This document shows, in pieces, positions 63,422 through 64,000 of a DNA stretch of 64,000 nt. Below the pieces are notes generated by a model, which was given only the letters and a program-made list of their open reading frames with translations, had not been told where the DNA came from and did no database searches. The stretch is from Cryoendolithus antarcticus (taxonomy: Eukaryota > Ascomycota > Dothideomycetes > Cladosporiales > Cladosporiaceae). The stretch's first letter is position 1. Each line of letters starts with the position of its first letter. The stretch is from NCBI GenBank assembly GCA_002077065.1, contig NAJO01000016.1:558001-622000 (forward strand), given 5' to 3'. The translations under genes were made by a program, and so were the position numbers.

Positions 63422-64000
63422 CATCCTCGCCGGACTCCCCTGACCCACTCACCCTGCCCTCCTCTCCGCTTGCAAGGAGGAGCTACACCCACGCCCTCGG
63501 CTCGCCTCGGCGTGCTTCCATCTCGCCTTCGAAGACCTTCCACTTGGACACTACGGACCTTCTGCCACGGCAGCTCTCGCCATATCGGCTAAGGGTGACT
63601 GTAGAAGCCGAGCCTCACCCCGACAGTCCGAGGAGACAGAAGCCCGCAATGCAGACCCGGCGTATCGCACTCAAAGGCGGCTCGAGTAGCAGCCCCGCCA
63701 AGGGTGCGCCGGGCGAAGGCAAGCGGAAGCGCAAAGGTACTCCGATCGCTCGTCGCTCGAAGGCTCGTCTGAGCTCGCCAATCCCGGAACCTAAGGTGCA
63801 CGAGTATGAAGACGTCGGCGCAGCTGTGATCCCAGTCGCTCCATCCTCCGAACTCCGTGGACAGCGTATACCCCTTTTGCGCAACACGAAGCGCTTTCAA
63901 CGCCTATCTGCTGCGCGGCAGGAGCTTGATTTGGCACTCCAGGCAGCAGTGGGCTCGTCGTCCCCTCGACCCGCAAGGCTGGGGAAGAGTTCGCCTCACG
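63418..64000 (+). CDS. Basic Ser/Pro-rich protein of unknown function (partial, 3' end outside window)
   Basis: Open from the ATG at 63418 to the window edge (194 codons). The N-terminus is Ser/Pro-rich (MTSSPDSPDPLTLPSSPLAR) with repeated SPRR/SPSK sites, a short LLPRQLSPYRLRVTVEAE segment that looks conserved, and highly basic patches (GKRKRKGTPIARRSKAR) resembling nuclear localisation or AT-hook-like DNA-binding stretches. A nuclear, CDK-regulated protein is a reasonable guess. The reverse-strand frames here are shadows. No family named. Confidence 0.75.
   Translation, partial: MTSSPDSPDPLTLPSSPLARRSYTHALGSPRRASISPSKTFHLDTTDLLPRQLSPYRLRVTVEAEPHPDSPRRQKPAMQTRRIALKGGSSSSPAKGAPGEGKRKRKGTPIARRSKARLSSPIPEPKVHEYEDVGAAVIPVAPSSELRGQRIPLLRNTKRFQRLSAARQELDLALQAAVGSSSPRPARLGKSSPH

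Overview
The window reads as nuclear DNA of a filamentous ascomycete. Genes are short-intron (44-107 nt, GT..AG, with CTGAC/CTAAC-type branch sites), dense and on both strands. Several families are typical of Pezizomycotina: an NsdD-type GATA factor, a PARP fused to a UBE2Q-like E2 domain, secreted GH72 and GH53 enzymes, and a dynactin p25. A Dothideomycete is my best guess from overall gene style, but I cannot fix the order or species from sequence alone. I saw no tRNA, rRNA, CRISPR or intact transposon.

Layout. 0-10 kb: tail of an unknown gene, a 2.4 kb gene-free stretch, a large disordered Ser/Thr-rich protein, a GPI-anchored GH72 glucanosyltransferase and a PI-PLC-like phosphodiesterase. 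10-20 kb: dynactin p25 (three exons), a 3.3 kb gene-free stretch leading into the nsdD-like gene, and the exonuclease REX3. 20-29 kb: an F-box/2EXR-like protein, a Gln-rich disordered protein, an SDR oxidoreductase, and the divergent pair BUD32 and PTC5-like mitochondrial PP2C. 29-35 kb: a stretch of probable extracellular or metabolic genes (LVIVD/choice-of-anchor-B-like secreted protein, six-exon GH53 galactanase, serine beta-lactamase-fold hydrolase); the last two converge with only 29 bp between stop codons. 35-47 kb: PRMT3, an MFS transporter, a PHD-finger protein and the PARP-UBC fusion. 47-54 kb: a COG7-like Golgi tether subunit, a secreted aldose 1-epimerase, a fumarylacetoacetate-hydrolase family protein and an NAD(P)-binding protein. 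54-64 kb: an unknown protein, NOP58, an actin-related protein resembling dynactin Arp10/11, the Holliday-junction resolvase GEN1/YEN1, and the start of a basic unknown protein cut by the window edge.

Most neighbours are unrelated housekeeping genes, so there is no single pathway here. Links that can be made: two dynactin pointed-end-type subunits (p25 and Arp10/11-like) lie 48 kb apart; cell-wall or extracellular carbohydrate enzymes occur at 6.7, 31.4 and 49.2 kb; and several genes carry post-transcriptional features visible in sequence. These include overlapping uORFs before nsdD and the last partial gene, 57-60 nt in-frame introns without stops in nsdD and the epimerase gene, and tandem CAGCAG acceptors. 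The most unusual protein is the PARP-E2 fusion, and the most striking new pattern is a ladder of SUMO-interaction-like motifs in the GEN1/YEN1 tail. Coordinates of spliced genes are my own reconstructions, checked for reading-frame continuity and family-conserved junction residues.
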